DNA of 52,730 nt from Bradyrhizobium sp. (lineage in GTDB: Bacteria; Pseudomonadota; Alphaproteobacteria; Rhizobiales; Xanthobacteraceae): positions 1 to 52,730 of the forward strand of contig NZ_SSMW01000152.1 of assembly GCF_004799405.1 (NCBI RefSeq), written 5' to 3'. Each line of letters opens with the position of its first letter. Position 1 is the first letter of the stretch. A model generated the notes under the pieces. The model saw nothing but the letters and a program-made list of their open reading frames with translations, did not search any database and was not told where the DNA came from. Positions 43,925 to 52,529 of the stretch are shown here, in pieces. Both the position numbers and the translations under genes were made by a program.

Positions 43925-44572
43925 CTAACCGCGCAGCATCACATCGATGGCGCCCTTCACGATTCTTTCCAGCTCCTTGCGCGGCACTTGAGCCCGCGCA
44001 CGGATTGCAATGGTGTGGATGGTGGCTGACGCCAACTGACCGAGAATTTGCGGATCGGCTGACGCAGGCAGTTCGCCCTTCTCCTTCGCCATCCGGAAGC
44101 AGGCCGCGAACGCCTTGTCGAGCTCGGAAAATCCTTCCAGCACCATGGCGCGGATCTCGGGATCGGACACCGCCTCGGAGGCCGCCGTCATTACCGTGAA
44201 GCAGCCACGCGGACCGGCGTCGCCCGACAGATAAATATCAAGCGCCACGGCGTAGATGCGCTCGAGCCGTTTGCGGATCGGCAGTTCGTCCCTGAAAATG
44301 TCGATCATCGCCGCGCGCGCGTCGGCGCGGTAACGCGCATAACTCTTCAGGTAGAGTTCGCGCTTGTCGCCGAACGCACCATAGAGACTCGGCCGGTTCA
44401 TGCCGGTGGCGGCGCTGAGATCGTCGAGCGAGGTCGCCGCGAAACCATCCTTGCGAAACAGATCGAGCGCCTTGCCGAGCGCGACCTCGGGCTGATAGGC
44501 GCGCGGACGGCCGCGGCGCTTCGGCGCAACCGCGTCGAGCTTCGCGGACGGGTTTTTAACTTTTCGTACCAT
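43925..44572 (-). CDS. TetR family regulator divergent from a GST gene
   Basis: This 215-residue TetR regulator has a basic N-terminus (PKRRGRPRAYQP) and a helix-turn-helix at ~28-75 (ALDLFRKDGFAATSLDDLSAATGMNRPSLYGAFGDKRELY). The C-terminal domain reads PRGCFTVMTAASEAVSDPEIRAMV, with the GCF motif found in TetR regulators of GST/SDR genes. It faces a divergent GST gene across ~100 nt containing a palindrome, so it probably represses both genes in response to an electrophile. Confidence 0.92.
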   Translation of the reverse strand: MVRKVKNPSAKLDAVAPKRRGRPRAYQPEVALGKALDLFRKDGFAATSLDDLSAATGMNRPSLYGAFGDKRELYLKSYARYRADARAAMIDIFRDELPIRKRLERIYAVALDIYLSGDAGPRGCFTVMTAASEAVSDPEIRAMVLEGFSELDKAFAACFRMAKEKGELPASADPQILGQLASATIHTIAIRARAQVPRKELERIVKGAIDVMLRG

Positions 44573-44597
44573 TTCGCAAGAACTCCTTTGACGCGAA

Positions 44598-44620
44598 TTA
44601 TATTATGCGAAATAGTATAA
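44598..44620. promoter_or_regulatory. Palindrome between tetR and the divergent GST gene
   Basis: Arms TTATATTAT and ATAGTATAA (one mismatch) flank GCGAA. The sequence is AT-rich and lies 26 nt before the tetR start, where it can overlap promoters on both strands. A role as TetR operator is inferred. Confidence 0.55.
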
Positions 44621-44670
44621 AAATCAACCCCGGTCCGCAAGACCGGACCAAACCCGCCAAGAAGGCTTCC

Positions 44671-45315
44671 GTGGACCTTTATTTCTCCCCTCTCGCCTGC
44701 TCGATGGCGACCCGCATCGCGCTTTACGAAGCCGGTGCCGACGCCAACTATTTCGAAGTCGATCCGAGGACCAAGATCGTGCAGAACGACGGCTCGAATT
44801 TTCTCGAGGTTAACCCGCTTGGGCTGGTGCCGACGCTGCGCACCGATGGCGGGCTGGTTCTGACCGAGAATGCCGCGATCCTGCAATACGTGGCGGATCG
44901 CTTTCCCACCGCCGGCATCGCATCCGGCCCCGGTATCGAACGCAGCCGGCTGCATCAGTGGCTGTGTTTCATCGGCACCGAGCTGCACAAGGGCCTGTTC
45001 GTACCGCTGCTCGACAAGAAGGCGCCATCCGAGATGAAGACCTACGTTCTCGGCAAGGGCCTGTCGCGGCTCGATTACCTCGAAAATTATCTCAAGGGTC
45101 GCGAATTCCTGCTCGACCACTTTAGCGTCGCTGACGCTTATCTTGTCACGGTGATCAACTGGACCATGGCGACGCCACCGATCGAGCTAGCGAAATGGCC
45201 CGCCGTGAAAGCGTATTACGAACGGTTGCGCGCGCGGCCCAGCGTCGCCAGGGCGGTCGCCGAGGAGTTCAAGCTGTACCAGGCCGAACTCGCGCGCCAC
45301 AAGGCGGCGGCGTAG
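44671..45315 (+). CDS. Glutathione S-transferase family protein
   Basis: This 214-residue GST begins VDLYFSPLACSMATRIALYEAGA, with the Ser/Cys-containing ACS motif of the GstA/beta-like class. It continues NPLGLVPTLRTDGGLVLTENAAILQYVAD and has a C-terminal helical domain (FSVADAYLVTVINW). I chose GTG 44671 rather than ATG 44605, because the latter lies inside the palindrome and adds 22 residues with no family match. It is divergent from the tetR gene, which probably controls it. Confidence 0.9.
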   Translation: MDLYFSPLACSMATRIALYEAGADANYFEVDPRTKIVQNDGSNFLEVNPLGLVPTLRTDGGLVLTENAAILQYVADRFPTAGIASGPGIERSRLHQWLCFIGTELHKGLFVPLLDKKAPSEMKTYVLGKGLSRLDYLENYLKGREFLLDHFSVADAYLVTVINWTMATPPIELAKWPAVKAYYERLRARPSVARAVAEEFKLYQAELARHKAAA

Positions 45316-45335
45316 GCGTCATCTTTCCAACTGGT

Positions 45336-45357
45336 CGTTCCCGCCAACGCGGGAACG
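45336..45357. terminator. Hairpin between converging gst and ybgC
   Basis: Perfect 9-nt arms CGTTCCCGC/GCGGGAACG with loop CAAC lie between two converging genes. There is no long T-tract, so it is either a bidirectional terminator or part of a dispersed repeat. Confidence 0.45.
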
Positions 45358-45366
45358 GCGCCTGTC

Positions 45367-45834
45367 CTAAACCTTGTCGGCCTTCATCAGCACCCGCAGC
45401 GCCTTTGGGATCGGCTGCGCCCGTCCTTCGCTGATGAAGGCGACGCGCACCTGCGCCTTGACCAGCACGTCCGCGCCGCGCCGGACTTCCTGCGCCAGCG
45501 TTATCGAAGCGCCTTTCACGGCGACCGGCCACGTCACCACGTCGAGCATATCGTCCATGCGCGCGGGCTTGAGAAAATCGATCTGCATCGAGCGCACCAC
45601 GAAAGCGAAGCCCGGGGTTTCCGCCTGTGCTTCCGTAAACAGCGCGTGTTGCTCGGCGCCCATCAGCCGCAGGTGATTGGTACGTCCCCGCTCCATGAAG
45701 CGCAGATAGTTGGCGTGATAGACGATGCCGGAAAAGTCCGTGTCCTCGTAATAGACGCGGATCTGCATGTGATGCCGGTCATCGCGCATCGTGCCGTCGA
45801 GATGGGCGGTCGTCGGCGGGCCTGCGTCGATCAC
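45367..45834 (-). CDS. ybgC: YbgC-type acyl-CoA thioesterase
   Basis: This 155-residue hotdog-fold thioesterase hydrolyses acyl-CoA and is usually encoded with the Tol system. The signature YYEDTDFSGIVYHANYLRFMERGRT holds the catalytic Asp. IDFLKPARMDDMLDVVTWPV follows. I chose GTG 45834 because it overlaps the ruvB stop by 4 nt (GTGA), giving coupling; ATG 45789 is the alternative. It closes the yebC-ruvCAB cluster. Its usual next neighbour, tolQ, is ~11.6 kb away. Confidence 0.92.
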   Translation of the reverse strand: MIDAGPPTTAHLDGTMRDDRHHMQIRVYYEDTDFSGIVYHANYLRFMERGRTNHLRLMGAEQHALFTEAQAETPGFAFVVRSMQIDFLKPARMDDMLDVVTWPVAVKGASITLAQEVRRGADVLVKAQVRVAFISEGRAQPIPKALRVLMKADKV

Positions 45835-46883
45835 TGCTCGTCCTCGACCCCGCTTCCGAACAGACCGAACTGCGCCGGATCGCGCGCGGGCTCGGCGAGG
45901 CCGAGATGCCGGAACGCATGCGAGGTCAACAGCCGCCCGCGCGGGGTGCGCTGCAGGTAGCCGCATTGAATCAGGAACGGCTCGATGATGTCCTCGATGG
46001 CGTCGCGCGGCTCCGAAAGCGCCGCGGCCATGGTCTCGACGCCGACGGGGCCACCGCCATAGTTCATCGCGATGGTCGACAGATAGCGCCGGTCCATGGC
46101 GTCGAGCCCGGCGGCATCGACTTCCAGCGCACTGAGCGCGTTGTCGGCGATGGCGCGGTCGATCGAGGCGGCATCCGCCGCCGAGGCAAAATCGCGGACC
46201 CGCCGCAACAGCCGTCCGGCGATGCGCGGCGTGCCGCGGGCGCGGCGCGCGATCTCGTTGGCGCCGTCCGGCGTCATGCCGACCTTAAGCACGCGGGCGC
46301 CGCGGGTGACGATCTTCTCCAGTTCTTCCTCGGTATAGAAATTCAGCCGCACCGGAATCCCGAAGCGGTCGCGCAGCGGATTGGTCAACAGTCCGGCGCG
46401 GGTGGTGGCGCCGACCAACGTGAATTTTGCCAGTTCAATCTTGACCGAACGCGCCGCCGGTCCCTCGCCGATGATCAGGTCGAGCTGAAAGTCCTCCATC
46501 GCCGGATACAGCACCTCCTCGACCGCGGAGCTGAGGCGATGGATTTCGTCGATGAACAGCACGTCGCGCTCTTCAAGGTTGGTCAGCAGTGCGGCGAGAT
46601 CGCCGGCCTTGGCGATCACCGGTCCGGAGGTGGCGCGAAAGCCGACGCCGAGTTCGCGCGCCACGATCTGCGCCAGCGTGGTCTTGCCCAGCCCGGGTGG
46701 GCCGACGAACAGCACATGGTCCAGCGCCTCGCCGCGCTTGCGCGCCGCCTCGATGAAGACGGCAAGGTTGGCGCGCGCCTGGGCCTGGCCGACAAATTCC
46801 GACAGCAGTTGCGGGCGCAACGCGGTATCGCCGGAATCGTCGGCGCGGCGTTCAGGCGTGACGATACGGGAGGGCGTGTTCAC
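45831..46883 (-). CDS. ruvB: Holliday junction branch migration ATPase RuvB
   Basis: This 350-residue AAA+ motor drives branch migration at Holliday junctions. Walker A is GPPGLGKTTLAQIVA near residue 62, Walker B is DVLFIDEIHRLS, sensor 1 is LVGATTRAGLLTNPLRDRFG, and the C-terminal winged helix contains EPFLIQCGYLQRTPRGR. Its start overlaps the ruvA stop by 4 nt and its stop overlaps ybgC by 4 nt. Confidence 0.98.
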   Translation of the reverse strand: MNTPSRIVTPERRADDSGDTALRPQLLSEFVGQAQARANLAVFIEAARKRGEALDHVLFVGPPGLGKTTLAQIVARELGVGFRATSGPVIAKAGDLAALLTNLEERDVLFIDEIHRLSSAVEEVLYPAMEDFQLDLIIGEGPAARSVKIELAKFTLVGATTRAGLLTNPLRDRFGIPVRLNFYTEEELEKIVTRGARVLKVGMTPDGANEIARRARGTPRIAGRLLRRVRDFASAADAASIDRAIADNALSALEVDAAGLDAMDRRYLSTIAMNYGGGPVGVETMAAALSEPRDAIEDIIEPFLIQCGYLQRTPRGRLLTSHAFRHLGLAEPARDPAQFGLFGSGVEDEQ

Positions 46884-47497
46884 TTCGCCAACTCCTTCAG
46901 CCCCAGCCTGATCAGCTGTGCGGTCTCGGCATTCTCGCCGGCAATGCGTGAGGCGCCGGCGATGGCGGCGGCTGCTTGCGGCGGACCGTAACCGAGATTG
47001 ACCAGCGCCGAGATCGCATCGGTGACCGGGCGCGGCGCCCGGTCGTTGTCAATCGCGCCGGACAGATGCACCAGCGCCGGATCGACGTTGGCGAAGGCCG
47101 GCGCCTTGTCCTTCAATTCGGTGACGATGCGCTCGGCGACTTTCGGTCCGACGCCCGGCGTGCGCGTCACCGCGGCCTTGTCACGCAGCGCAATTGCATT
47201 GGCAAGATCGGACGGCGGCAGGGTAGAGAGCACCGCCAACGCGACCTTGGCGCCGACGCCCTGCACGGTCTGCAGCAACCGAAACCATTCGCGCTCGATA
47301 TCGCTGCGAAAGCCGAACAGTTTGATCTGGTCCTCGCGCACGTAGGTCTCGATCGACAGCACGGCGGCCTCGCCGGGCGACGGCAACGCCTGCAGCGTCC
47401 GCGCCGAGCAATGCACCTGATAGCCGACGCCGCCGACATCGAGGATCACATAATCCTCGCCGTAGCTGTCGATCAGGCCCTTCAATTTGCCGATCAT
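46880..47497 (-). CDS. ruvA: Holliday junction branch migration protein RuvA
   Basis: This 205-residue protein binds the Holliday junction and loads RuvB. It begins MIGKLKGLIDSYGEDYVILD with an OB-fold. The helix-hairpin-helix motifs are VQGVGAKVALAVLSTLP and TPGVGPKVAERIVTELKDK. The C-terminal RuvB-binding domain is ALVNLGYGPPQAAAAIAGA. It overlaps ruvC and ruvB by 4 nt at each end. Confidence 0.98.
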   Translation of the reverse strand: MIGKLKGLIDSYGEDYVILDVGGVGYQVHCSARTLQALPSPGEAAVLSIETYVREDQIKLFGFRSDIEREWFRLLQTVQGVGAKVALAVLSTLPPSDLANAIALRDKAAVTRTPGVGPKVAERIVTELKDKAPAFANVDPALVHLSGAIDNDRAPRPVTDAISALVNLGYGPPQAAAAIAGASRIAGENAETAQLIRLGLKELAK

Positions 47498-48021
47498 GCC
47501 CCGACCACCCTCAGCTTCAGCGCCGCGCTCTGGCGGTGATGCGCATGCGTGATGGCGATCGCCAGCGCGTCGGCGGCGTCGGGGGATTTCGGTTCCGCCT
47601 TCGGCAGCAAGATCTTCAGCATCATCAGGATCTGGTTCTTGTCGGCGTGGCCGGCGCCGACCACGGCCTTCTTCACCTGGTTCGGAGCGTATTCCGCGAC
47701 CGCTATCCCGAACATCGCCGGGGCCAGCATCGCAACCCCACGGGCCTGCCCGAGCTTCAGCGTGGCGACGCCGTCCTTGTTGACAAAAGTCTGCTCGACC
47801 GCGGCCTCCATGGGCTGCAAATCGCCGAGCACGGCAGCGAGGCCCTCATGAATCGCCAAAAGCCGGCTCGCGAGCGGCAGCCCTTCCGGCGGTTCCACCG
47901 ATCCGCAGCCGACGAATATCAGCCGGTTGCCGTCGATCTCGATCACGCCCCAACCGGTGCGGCGCAGGCCGGGGTCGATGCCAAGGATGCGGACGGGCTG
48001 GCGAATCGGCTGGGACGTCAT
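47494..48021 (-). CDS. ruvC: Crossover junction endodeoxyribonuclease RuvC
   Basis: This 175-residue nuclease resolves Holliday junctions. Catalytic acidic residues are visible in ILGIDPGLRRTGWGVIE (Asp), AAVEQTFVNKDG (Glu) and the C-terminal SPDAADALAIAITHAHH (two Asp). Length is standard. It is the first of three overlapping ruv genes and lies 75 nt after yebC. Confidence 0.98.
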   Translation of the reverse strand: MTSQPIRQPVRILGIDPGLRRTGWGVIEIDGNRLIFVGCGSVEPPEGLPLASRLLAIHEGLAAVLGDLQPMEAAVEQTFVNKDGVATLKLGQARGVAMLAPAMFGIAVAEYAPNQVKKAVVGAGHADKNQILMMLKILLPKAEPKSPDAADALAIAITHAHHRQSAALKLRVVGA

Positions 48022-48096
48022 GGGGTAGTGATAACGCCGGAGCGGGCTCCAGCCTAGCGCACCCGGTCGTCATACCCCGCGAAAGCATGGGCGCAA

Positions 48097-48843
48097 TCAG
48101 CCGCCCATCTTGGCGACCAGTGCGTCCGAGACCTCGAAATTGGCGTAGACGTTCTGCACGTCGTCGTGCTCGTTCAACAGATCGATCAGCTTCAAGAGCT
48201 TCTCGCCGGTCTCATCGTCCACCGGCACGGTATTCTGCGGTTTCCAGGTCAGTTGCGCTTTGCGGGCTTCGCCGAATTTGGCTTCCAGCGCTTTGGCCAC
48301 CTCGCGGAAGGTTTCCGGCGAGGCGTAGATCTCGTGGCCGTTCTCGCTGGAGGAGACGTCGTCGGCGCCGGCCTCGATCGCCGCATCCAGCATTGTATCG
48401 TCGGAAGCGACCTTGGCGTCGTATTCGATGATGCCGGTACGGTCGAACATGAACGCGACCGAGCCGGTTTCGCCGAGATTGCCGCCCGACTTGGTGAAGT
48501 AGGACCTGATGTCGGACGCCGCGCGGTTACGATTGTCGGTCAGCGCCTCGACGATCACAGCGACGCCGCCCGGACCGTAACCCTCGTAGCGAATCTCGTC
48601 GTAATTTTCGCCCTCGGAGCCGATCGCCTTCTTCACCGCGCGCTCGATTGAGTCCTTCGACATGTTTTCCTGGCGGGCGGAGATGATCGCGGCGCGCAGC
48701 CGCGCATTCATGCAGGGATCGGGCTGGCCCATCTTGGCGGCGACGGTGATTTCCCGCGCCAATTTGCTGAACAGTTTCGACTTCTGGGCGTCCTGCCGGC
48801 CCTTGCGGTGCATGATGTTCTTGAACTGGGAATGTCCGGCCAT
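48097..48843 (-). CDS. yebC: YebC/PmpR family regulatory or translation-associated protein
   Basis: This 248-residue protein begins MAGHSQFKNIMHRKGRQDAQ and contains KLAREITVAAKMGQPDP and YEGYGPGGVAVIVEALTDNRNR, the YebC hallmarks. The family is described both as DNA-binding regulator and, more recently, as a factor easing ribosome stalling. Its place before ruvC is conserved in most bacteria. Length is standard. Confidence 0.96.
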   Translation of the reverse strand: MAGHSQFKNIMHRKGRQDAQKSKLFSKLAREITVAAKMGQPDPCMNARLRAAIISARQENMSKDSIERAVKKAIGSEGENYDEIRYEGYGPGGVAVIVEALTDNRNRAASDIRSYFTKSGGNLGETGSVAFMFDRTGIIEYDAKVASDDTMLDAAIEAGADDVSSSENGHEIYASPETFREVAKALEAKFGEARKAQLTWKPQNTVPVDDETGEKLLKLIDLLNEHDDVQNVYANFEVSDALVAKMGG

Positions 48844-48978
48844 GCGGTGTCTTTCGGGATTCGTCCGGGTGGTTTGGTTGAGGGCGCGGCCTTATAGGCG
48901 CTAAACCCCATGAAATCAAAGATATGCCAGCATTTTTGGTATGCCGGTAGTGGCCGCTGCACGGTCATGAGGCAATCG

Positions 48979-48993
48979 TTAACCATGACTTCA
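48979..48993. promoter_or_regulatory. Near-consensus CtrA-like box upstream of the chemoreceptor pair
   Basis: The sequence TTAA-CCATGAC-TTCA has one mismatch to TTAA-N7-TTAA and contains the extended half-site TTAACCAT. It lies 53 nt before the first chemoreceptor ATG. Confidence 0.4.
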
Positions 48994-49046
48994 TGCCCGA
49001 ATGCGAGGATGCGGGCCTGATTTTCATGTTTTTCCGAGAGAGCCCC

Positions 49047-50807
49047 ATGGCGTTCGGTTTGTTTCGAAAACGTCTGCCGGTACCGGCTGTGCCGGTCGAC
49101 GAGCCGGAGGCGGCAAAGCCGATCATCGCGGCCGAACCATCCGGCGTTCCGGACCGGGATTCTTCCAGCGAAATCCTCGAACTGCTCGAACTCGAGCTGG
49201 GCGCCATGATCCGGCAGCTCGAGCGCGCGGCCAATTCGGTGGCCGGCGGCGCCGAGGCGACCGCTGTAACGCTCACCACCATCCGCCAGCGCACCGATGC
49301 CCTGACCGAGCGCACCAGTGCCGCGCAATCGACCGCGACCACCTTCTCGCAGGCCGCGGACAAGTTCACCCATTCGGCCGAGGGTATCGGCTCGCAGGTG
49401 CGCGACGCCAGCAGGCTCGCCGATCAGGCCGCCGCCGCCGCCCACGAAGCCAGCCTGAATGTCGACCGCTTGCGGGAGTCTTCCGCCGCCATCGGCAATG
49501 TCGTCAATCTGATCGCGCAGATCGCCAAGCAGACCACGCTGCTGGCGCTCAACTCTACCATCGAGGCGGCGCGGGCGGGCGCGGCCGGACGCGGCTTTGC
49601 GGTGGTCGCCTCCGAGGTCAAGGCGCTGGCGGTGCAGACCCAGCACGCCACCGAGGAGATCAAGAAAAAGATCGAAGCGCTGCAGAGGGATGCCGCCGGC
49701 TCGGTCGATGCGGTGCACCGGATCTCGCAGGCGATCGAGGCGATCCGCCCGGTATTCGAAAACGTCAATGGTGCGGTGGCCGAGCAGAACGAAACCACCA
49801 GCGACATGTCCGACAACGCCGCCTCCACCTCGCATTTCATCGTCTCGGTCGGCGACAGCGCCGCTGAAATCGACAGCGCGACCAAGGAAGCCGAGGTTCA
49901 CGGCGAAAGCGTCGCCCGGGCCGGCAAGGCCGTCACCATGTTCGCGCAGAAACTCAAGGCCCGCTGCGCCGTGTTGCTGCGCCAGGGCGAGCGCGAGGAC
50001 CGCCGCAAGGGCGAACGGCTGCCCTGCAATCTCAAAATCGAAATCCAGACCGCGCACGGCCTGGTCGCCGCCCCGGTCTACGAGATCGCCATGGAAGGCG
50101 TGCTGGTCTGCGGTCCGGATGCCGAACGGCTGCCCCTGAACCAGACCCTCAACGCCACGCTGGAGAGCGTCGGCGCCTGCAGGATCCGCCTCACCGGGCG
50201 TTCGACCGCGGGCACGCAGGCGCTGTTCGACAGTCCCAATGCCGAGCTTGCCGAAAGGATCGAGGACAAGCTGTGGTCGATCCACGACGAGAACACGGAA
50301 TTCGTCACCCGCGCCATGGAGGCCGGTACCGCGCTGACCAAGATCTTCGAGGACGCCATCGCCTCCGGCGCCATCACCGCCGACGACATGTTCGACACCG
50401 ACTATATCGAGATATCCGGCACCAACCCGCTGCAGCACCGCACCCGGATACTCGGCTGGGCCGACCGCGCGCTGCCGCCGTTTCAGGAAGCCTTCCTCGC
50501 CAGGGACCCGCGCATGGTGTTCTGCGCCATGATCGACCGCAACGGCTACCTGCCGGTGCACAACAAGATCTATTCGCACCCGCAGCGCCCCGGCGACGTG
50601 GTCTGGAACACGGCCAACAGCCGCAACCGCCGCATCTTCAACGACGCCGCGGGATTGGCGGCCGGCCGCAACCTGCGCTCCTATCTGATCCAGAGCTACG
50701 CCCGCGACATGGGCAACGGCAAGACCATCATGATGCGCGAGATCGACGTGCCGATCCGCGTCAATGGCCGGCACTGGGGCGGCTTCCGCACCGCCTACAA
50801 GCTTTGA
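49047..50807 (+). CDS. Soluble chemoreceptor (MCP signalling domain, PilZ, C-terminal sensor)
   Basis: This 586-residue protein lacks membrane spans. A helical MCP domain (~50-300) carries the hairpin tip IAKQTTLLALNSTIEAARAG and GRGFAVVASEVKALA. A PilZ-like region begins DRRKGERLPCNLKIEI (~315-400), which can bind cyclic-di-GMP. The C-terminal ~150 residues contain RMVFCAMIDRNGYLPVHN, NSRNRRIFND and RDMGNGKTIMMREIDVPI, a domain shared with the next gene. I chose ATG 49047 (GAGAG upstream). The sensor lies after the signalling domain, the reverse of classical receptors. The CtrA-like box is 53 nt upstream. Confidence 0.88.
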   Translation: MAFGLFRKRLPVPAVPVDEPEAAKPIIAAEPSGVPDRDSSSEILELLELELGAMIRQLERAANSVAGGAEATAVTLTTIRQRTDALTERTSAAQSTATTFSQAADKFTHSAEGIGSQVRDASRLADQAAAAAHEASLNVDRLRESSAAIGNVVNLIAQIAKQTTLLALNSTIEAARAGAAGRGFAVVASEVKALAVQTQHATEEIKKKIEALQRDAAGSVDAVHRISQAIEAIRPVFENVNGAVAEQNETTSDMSDNAASTSHFIVSVGDSAAEIDSATKEAEVHGESVARAGKAVTMFAQKLKARCAVLLRQGEREDRRKGERLPCNLKIEIQTAHGLVAAPVYEIAMEGVLVCGPDAERLPLNQTLNATLESVGACRIRLTGRSTAGTQALFDSPNAELAERIEDKLWSIHDENTEFVTRAMEAGTALTKIFEDAIASGAITADDMFDTDYIEISGTNPLQHRTRILGWADRALPPFQEAFLARDPRMVFCAMIDRNGYLPVHNKIYSHPQRPGDVVWNTANSRNRRIFNDAAGLAAGRNLRSYLIQSYARDMGNGKTIMMREIDVPIRVNGRHWGGFRTAYKL

Positions 50808-50844
50808 TCCAGCGCAACCACCGCATCCGAAGGCTACGCACCCT

Positions 50845-52239
50845 TTGTCAAATTCATCCCCCCACGTCGAACGCCTGATCGATCAGCTTGCCAACCGGAT
50901 CGGCGGCCTCGGCGTCGAGCTTGCGGATGTCGCCGGCAACCTGCAGGAAGTCGCCGGCCGCGTGTCCAGCCAATCCGACCGGTTCGGGCATCTGCAAAAG
51001 ACCGCCGAGACGATGGTGTCGGCCAATCACAATATCGCCAGCGCGTCGCAGGCGGTACAAACAGCGACATCGGCGGCGGTCGGTGAAATCACCCAGTCGC
51101 GCACCGTGGTGGAGACGGCGGTCCGGCACATTGCCGAATTGATCGCGGCCGTCGGCCGCATCGAGCTTCGGCTCGGTTCGGTCGGAACGGCGCTCGCCCA
51201 GGTCGCCAAGGTCTCCGGCTCGATCGAGGCGATCGCCAAGCAAACCAACCTGCTGGCGCTGAACGCCACCATCGAGGCCGCCCGCGCCGGCGCCGCGGGC
51301 AAAGGCTTTGCCGTCGTCGCCAGCGAAGTGAAGAGCCTCGCCGAAGCCACCCGCCAGGCGACGCAACTGATCGGCGATACCGTTCGCGACCTCGACGGCC
51401 AGGTCGGCAATCTGATCGGCGAGAGCGGCGACGCCTCGCTGCGGGCAAAGAGCGCCGGCGACGGCGCCCAGCAGATACAGGGCATTATCGTTCGGGTGCA
51501 GGACGGCTTCACCGCGGTCGGCCGCGAGATCGACGGCGTCGCCAGGGCCGCCACCTCCAATCTCGCCCAATGCGACATCGTGATCGACGAGCTCGGCAAC
51601 CTCGCCACGGGCGTCGACCTGTCGTCGACCGACTTGAAATGCGCCGACGACAGGGTCGCCAAACTGCTCGACCTCTCGGAAACACTAATTGAGCTGATCG
51701 CCGATAGCGGGGTGGAAACGGCGGACGCACCGTTGATCCGCGTCGTGATCGATACCGCAAAACAGATCTCGGAGGCTTTCGAGGCCGCCATTGCCCGCGG
51801 CGGAATTCGTCTGGAGCAGTTGATGGACGAGAACTACCGCGAAATCGCGGGCACCAACCCCAAGCAATACCTCACCGACTATGTCGAGTTCACCGACCGC
51901 ATCCTGCCGGCGATCCAGGATCCGATCCAGAACAGCGATCCGCGCATCGTATTTTGCGTGGCATGGGCCAGGGGCGGCTACCTGCCGACGCATAATCCGA
52001 ACTATCGCCTGCCGCAGGGACCTGATCCGGTCTGGAACAACGCCAATTGCCGCAACCGGCGGCTGTTCAACGATCGCGCGGTGAAAAAGGTGGCGGCGAA
52101 CACCCGGCCGTTCCTGCTGCAGACCTACCGGCGCGACATGGGCGGCGGCAATTTCGTGCTGATGAAGGACCTGTCGTCGCCGATCCACATTCGCGGCCGC
52201 CACTGGGGCGCCTTCCGCATGGGCTTCCGGCAGTCCTGA
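50845..52239 (+). CDS. Soluble chemoreceptor with C-terminal sensor, paralogue of the previous gene
   Basis: This protein of ~464 residues has no membrane span. It has an MCP domain with the tip IAKQTNLLALNATIEAARAG and GKGFAVVASEVKSLAEAT. The same C-terminal domain follows directly (RIVFCVAWARGGYLPTHN, NCRNRRLFND, RRDMGGGNFVLMKDLSSPI), without the PilZ part. The start is uncertain. TTG 50845 begins in the 37-nt gap after the first gene; ATG 50764 would overlap it by 44 nt and add a Pro/Ala-rich stretch. The two genes are a tandem duplication, very likely one operon. No CheW/CheA genes lie in the window. Confidence 0.87.
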   Translation: MSNSSPHVERLIDQLANRIGGLGVELADVAGNLQEVAGRVSSQSDRFGHLQKTAETMVSANHNIASASQAVQTATSAAVGEITQSRTVVETAVRHIAELIAAVGRIELRLGSVGTALAQVAKVSGSIEAIAKQTNLLALNATIEAARAGAAGKGFAVVASEVKSLAEATRQATQLIGDTVRDLDGQVGNLIGESGDASLRAKSAGDGAQQIQGIIVRVQDGFTAVGREIDGVARAATSNLAQCDIVIDELGNLATGVDLSSTDLKCADDRVAKLLDLSETLIELIADSGVETADAPLIRVVIDTAKQISEAFEAAIARGGIRLEQLMDENYREIAGTNPKQYLTDYVEFTDRILPAIQDPIQNSDPRIVFCVAWARGGYLPTHNPNYRLPQGPDPVWNNANCRNRRLFNDRAVKKVAANTRPFLLQTYRRDMGGGNFVLMKDLSSPIHIRGRHWGAFRMGFRQS

Positions 52240-52362
52240 ATTCGCTTCTCTGGAATACTGGACCACCCGCTTTCGCGGATGATGACGGCTCGAATAGATT
52301 TTCAAACAGCCGAATCGTCTTTGCAAGCCGGCGCACAATGTTTCAGCGATGACAGTGCGCTC

Positions 52363-52478
52363 CCTCTCCCCTTGTGGGAGAGGGTTGGGGTGAGGGGTCC
52401 AGGTCTATCGATAGTCTGTAACCCCTCACCCGGATCGCATCTGTCGATGCGATCCGACCTCTCCCACAAGGGGAGAGG
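52363..52478. repeat. Long inverted repeat with nested palindromes
   Basis: The outer 21-nt arms (52363-52383 and 52458-52478) are exact complements; each is itself palindromic (CCTCTCCC-CTTGT-GGGAGAGG). Inner GGGGTGAGGGGT/ACCCCTCACCC also pair. The core GGATCGCAT-CTGTCG-ATGCGATCC is a third hairpin. This resembles a mobile palindromic element of the RPE/REP type. Confidence 0.8.
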
Positions 52479-52529
52479 TGGCACCGAGCACTTTGCTTCG
52501 CTCTTCGTAATTTCAAACAACCCAACAAC

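Noticed and set aside
44605..44670. ATG 44605 as the GST start
   Set aside because: It lies within the palindromic operator and the extra 22 residues do not resemble the family; GTG 44671 fits better.
48708..50774. 688-codon minus-strand frame opposite the first chemoreceptor
   Set aside because: Its end overlaps yebC out of frame and its composition is antisense-like; the plus-strand gene has MCP and PilZ motifs.
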